Source of the DNA: Allostella sp. ATCC 35155
Lineage (GTDB): Bacteria; Pseudomonadota; Alphaproteobacteria; ATCC43930; Allostellaceae
DNA length: 64,000 nucleotides
Assembly: GCA_006738865.1 (NCBI GenBank)
Contig: AP019701.1
Coordinates: forward strand, 1,918,001 to 1,982,000
Direction: 5' to 3'
The notes beneath the pieces were generated by a model. It did not search any database. It was not told the DNA's origin and was given only the letters and a program-made list of their open reading frames with translations. Position 1 is the stretch's first letter; each line of letters opens with the position of its first letter. The position numbers were made by a program, and so were the translations under genes. Shown piece after piece: positions 61,930 to 64,000 of this stretch.

Positions 61930-62567
61930 GGCGTCGCCTCGGCGGTCGGTGCGTCCGGTTCGTTGGGCGTGGCGGCTTCGGCGTCGGGCGGGGTCGCCTC
62001 GCCGGCGGCGTGGTACTCGAAGATCCAGCGGGTGCGGGTGCGGTCGCCGCGCTCGGGATCGGGCCAGTCGAGGATCGACCGACCGAGGCCGCCGACATCG
62101 ATCGGGCCGGGCGACAGGACGGCGACCAGCCGGCGCATCTGGCGCTGCACCTCGTCGACGGTGCGCGCCGTCATCAGGCGCCGGAAGCGCACCGGCTTCA
62201 CGGCGGCCGTCTCCGGCTTGTCGTCGAAGTGCTTCCGTCCCGCGGCCCGCGCCGGATGCGTCCGCCGGCCCGCAGAATCGGCCGGGACGTCCTCCCGCAC
62301 ATGCGCCAGCACCGTGGCGACGGCGGCGACCCAGGGCAGGCGGCCCGAAATCTCCCGCTCGCTGCTGCCGAGCCCGAGACTGCGATAGAGGTCGAGGACC
62401 GCCGGATCGGCGAGCGCGTCGGCGACGCCGGCGCGGCGCAGCCGGGCCATGGCCGCCCGGTCGGCGTCGGGGTTGCGGCGGCCGTCCGGCAGGCGCGGCT
62501 GGTGACGGCGCCACCAGCCGCGAATGATCGCGGCGGCCGACGGTCGAACGGGCTTGTCGCTGCTCAT
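61926..62567 (-). CDS. cse2: Cascade small subunit Cse2 (CasB)
   Basis: 213 residues, mostly helical, with AIIRGWWRRHQPRLPDGRRN near 13-32 and VKPVRFRRLMTARTVDEVQRQMRRLVAVL near 122-150, which match Cse2. A low-complexity acidic tail follows. Two copies stabilise the non-target strand in Cascade. It is coupled to cse1 by an ATGA overlap. Confidence 0.93.
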   Translation of the reverse strand: MSSDKPVRPSAAAIIRGWWRRHQPRLPDGRRNPDADRAAMARLRRAGVADALADPAVLDLYRSLGLGSSEREISGRLPWVAAVATVLAHVREDVPADSAGRRTHPARAAGRKHFDDKPETAAVKPVRFRRLMTARTVDEVQRQMRRLVAVLSPGPIDVGGLGRSILDWPDPERGDRTRTRWIFEYHAAGEATPPDAEAATPNEPDAPTAEATP

Positions 62568-64000
62568 GAGGTCGCCTCCGCTTTCGCCTTGCCGCGGCCG
62601 ACTTTCTTCTTCGCGCCGTCGGGCGGGGTCAGCCCCAGGCTGGCGAACATCGAGCGGCCGAGCCCGTAGCCCCGCATGGCGAAGAGGAGGCTGCGCCGGG
62701 CACCGACCCGGCGGCGCGCCAGGGCCGGCCGCAAGGTCTCCAGCTCCTCCAGCGGGGCGAGCCGGTCGAAGACGGCGATGGCCGCGGCGCGCAGCGCGTC
62801 CGCCCAGCGCAGGCGAGCGTCGAGGCTGGCCGTGGCGCCTCCGTCCGCGGCCTCCGCGAGATCGTGGGCAAGGCGTCGGGCCTCGTCATGGAAGCCGGCC
62901 GTCGTCGTCTCCCAGAACTCGGTTCGGGCGGCTTCGGCCGGACCATCCGCCTCGCGGACGCAGCTCGCCAGCACCGCGGCGGCGTCGCGCGCGCCCAGCA
63001 CCATCTGCCGCACCGCCGCCTCGTGCAGTTCGCGCACCGGGGCGGGCGGCAGGTGCAGCGGCATCTCGCCCTCGGTGAAGTCGCGCGCCTTCATATTGTC
63101 GAAGTCGTAGCCGGCGGCGGTCAGCCGCAGCGGACCGATCGGATCGGGCAGCCAGTCGAGGCGCCGCGGCGCCTGCGCGACGGATGCGGCCGGCTCGCGA
63201 CGCGCGTTGCCGGGATCGTCCGAGATGGCGAGGCCCAGCCAGTCGCGATAGGCGATGCGCCCCGGCTGGCCGTGCACCGGCAGCCAGGAACTCGGGTCGC
63301 CCGGCTTGGCCTGGTAGTGGGGCGTCAGCGGATGGCGGAAGGCCGCATAGCTGGTGCCGTGGGGACGCGTGCGGCAGGTCCGGACGATGATCGGGTCGAC
63401 CAGCCCGGTCAGGTCGCACGGCCGGCCCTCCGGATTGGCGACGAAGTCGAGCCGGATGCGGCGCGGCATCCCCCAATAGGCCTGCAGCGGGTCGACATCC
63501 TCGGGCGTCGTCGTCTGGCCCTTGTCCGAAACCCGCGTGGCGGCGAGCCAGGGGAAGATCCACGCCGCCGACCGTTCGCGCCCGGTCGGCGCCGCCGGCC
63601 GTACGGCGTTGAGCCAGAGCGTGTGCCACAGCGCCTCCGGCCGACCCGGCCGCCGAGCAGGGCGGACCAGCGTCGTCAGCGGCCCGCCGCCGCGCAGCGA
63701 GGTGCGGACTCCGGCGCCGCCCGCGGGCGCATAGGTCTGCAGGGTGAAGAGCGCCATCGCCGCCGCCGGCCGCGACAGGCATTCGATGCCGCCGCGATGG
63801 ACGAAATGGTCCAGGTTCTTCTTCACCGTATTGCCGCCGGGCGCCTCGATGAGCAGCTGGCCGACCGGCACCGCATTGTCCGGCAGCTCTTCGCGGTCCT
63901 GGCCGAAGCGGGGGCCGTCGCCGTCGAGCCGGAACGCCTCGGCCAGCGGCGCGAAGGCGGCATCGAGGACGTCCGGCGCCGGCGGCCGCTCGTACCATTC
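62564..64000 (-). CDS. cse1: Cascade large subunit Cse1/CasA (Cas8e), 5' end outside window
   Basis: 478 residues are visible up to the right edge; the start lies outside. The sequence contains LLIEAPGGNTVKKNLDHFVHRGG, KPGDPSSWLPVHGQPGRIAYRDWLGLA and a helical C-terminal bundle (about 290-430 from the left end of the visible part), characteristic of Cas8e, which recognises the PAM and recruits Cas3. The usual next gene upstream, cas3, would be to the right. The C-terminus ends in a lysine-rich tail. Confidence 0.94.
   Translation of the reverse strand, partial: EWYERPPAPDVLDAAFAPLAEAFRLDGDGPRFGQDREELPDNAVPVGQLLIEAPGGNTVKKNLDHFVHRGGIECLSRPAAAMALFTLQTYAPAGGAGVRTSLRGGGPLTTLVRPARRPGRPEALWHTLWLNAVRPAAPTGRERSAAWIFPWLAATRVSDKGQTTTPEDVDPLQAYWGMPRRIRLDFVANPEGRPCDLTGLVDPIIVRTCRTRPHGTSYAAFRHPLTPHYQAKPGDPSSWLPVHGQPGRIAYRDWLGLAISDDPGNARREPAASVAQAPRRLDWLPDPIGPLRLTAAGYDFDNMKARDFTEGEMPLHLPPAPVRELHEAAVRQMVLGARDAAAVLASCVREADGPAEAARTEFWETTTAGFHDEARRLAHDLAEAADGGATASLDARLRWADALRAAAIAVFDRLAPLEELETLRPALARRRVGARRSLLFAMRGYGLGRSMFASLGLTPPDGAKKKVGRGKAKAEATS

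Noticed and set aside
59387-62098. A 903-codon frame running into Cas6e from the cas7/cas5 region
   Set aside because: Only its last 239 codons resemble Cas6e; the earlier part is out of frame with Cas7 and Cas5, which have strong family matches.

Overview
The window is a very GC-rich, gene-dense chromosomal segment. Codon use, many ATGA/TGATG gene overlaps and the gene families present (fused CysN-CysC, ECF41 sigma factor, type I secretion with RTX proteins, FkbM methyltransferase, Bug-type binding protein) point to an alphaproteobacterium, most likely Rhodospirillales-like. I cannot name the genus. No rRNA, tRNA, phage or complete insertion sequence was seen.

Left part (1-8 kb): the end of a dipeptide/oligopeptide ABC uptake operon (two ATPases) with an enolase-superfamily gene and a truncated nucleotide-sugar epimerase-like gene. 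Next come a small membrane protein, a YbaK-type editing protein, a VapB antitoxin whose VapC partner looks decayed, a two-cupin protein and an unusual MFS transporter fused to an alpha/beta hydrolase.

Surface and secretion region (8-29 kb): an RTX metalloprotease and an RTX repeat protein lie beside a type I secretion ABC protein and a HlyD-type adaptor. These are interleaved with glycosyltransferases (one with a DNA-binding-like N-terminus, one GT2-GT4 fusion, GT4, GT61), a sulfotransferase, an FkbM methyltransferase, a hexapeptide acetyltransferase and a secreted glycosidase-like protein. They are followed by cysD-cysNC, which makes the PAPS sulfate donor. Together they suggest export of RTX proteins and assembly of a decorated, probably sulfated, surface glycan.

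Regulation and RiPP region (29-41 kb): a histidine kinase and a response regulator with a MarR-like output; an AhpD-like gene plus ECF41 sigma factor with a matching ECF41 promoter; a GDT1-type transporter under a yybP-ykoY manganese riboswitch with a clear intrinsic terminator; then a divergently transcribed methyltransferase and a four-gene operon. The operon encodes a 75-residue Lys-patterned peptide, an HExxH protein, a cyanophycin-synthetase-like ATP-grasp enzyme and a DehI-like protein. It looks like an uncharacterised peptide-modification (RiPP) system and is the most interesting locus here.

Metabolic region (41-56 kb): a CUT1-type ABC transporter without its ATPase, followed in frame by a TauC/SsuC permease remnant, and a GntR regulator; a RelE-like/Shedu-like gene pair; TauD, nitroreductase, thioesterase and CDP-alcohol transferase genes; a palindromic MITE-like element that supplies a stop codon to one of two paralogous secreted proteins; a GT9-like gene; a second palindromic repeat; an enolase-superfamily gene with a Bug-type binding protein; and a glutamine amidotransferase-like gene.

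Right end (56.5-64 kb): a type I-E CRISPR-Cas locus on the minus strand (cse1, cse2, cas7, cas5, cas6e, cas1, cas2, leader, array of 24 repeats). cse1 runs off the window and cas3 would lie beyond it.
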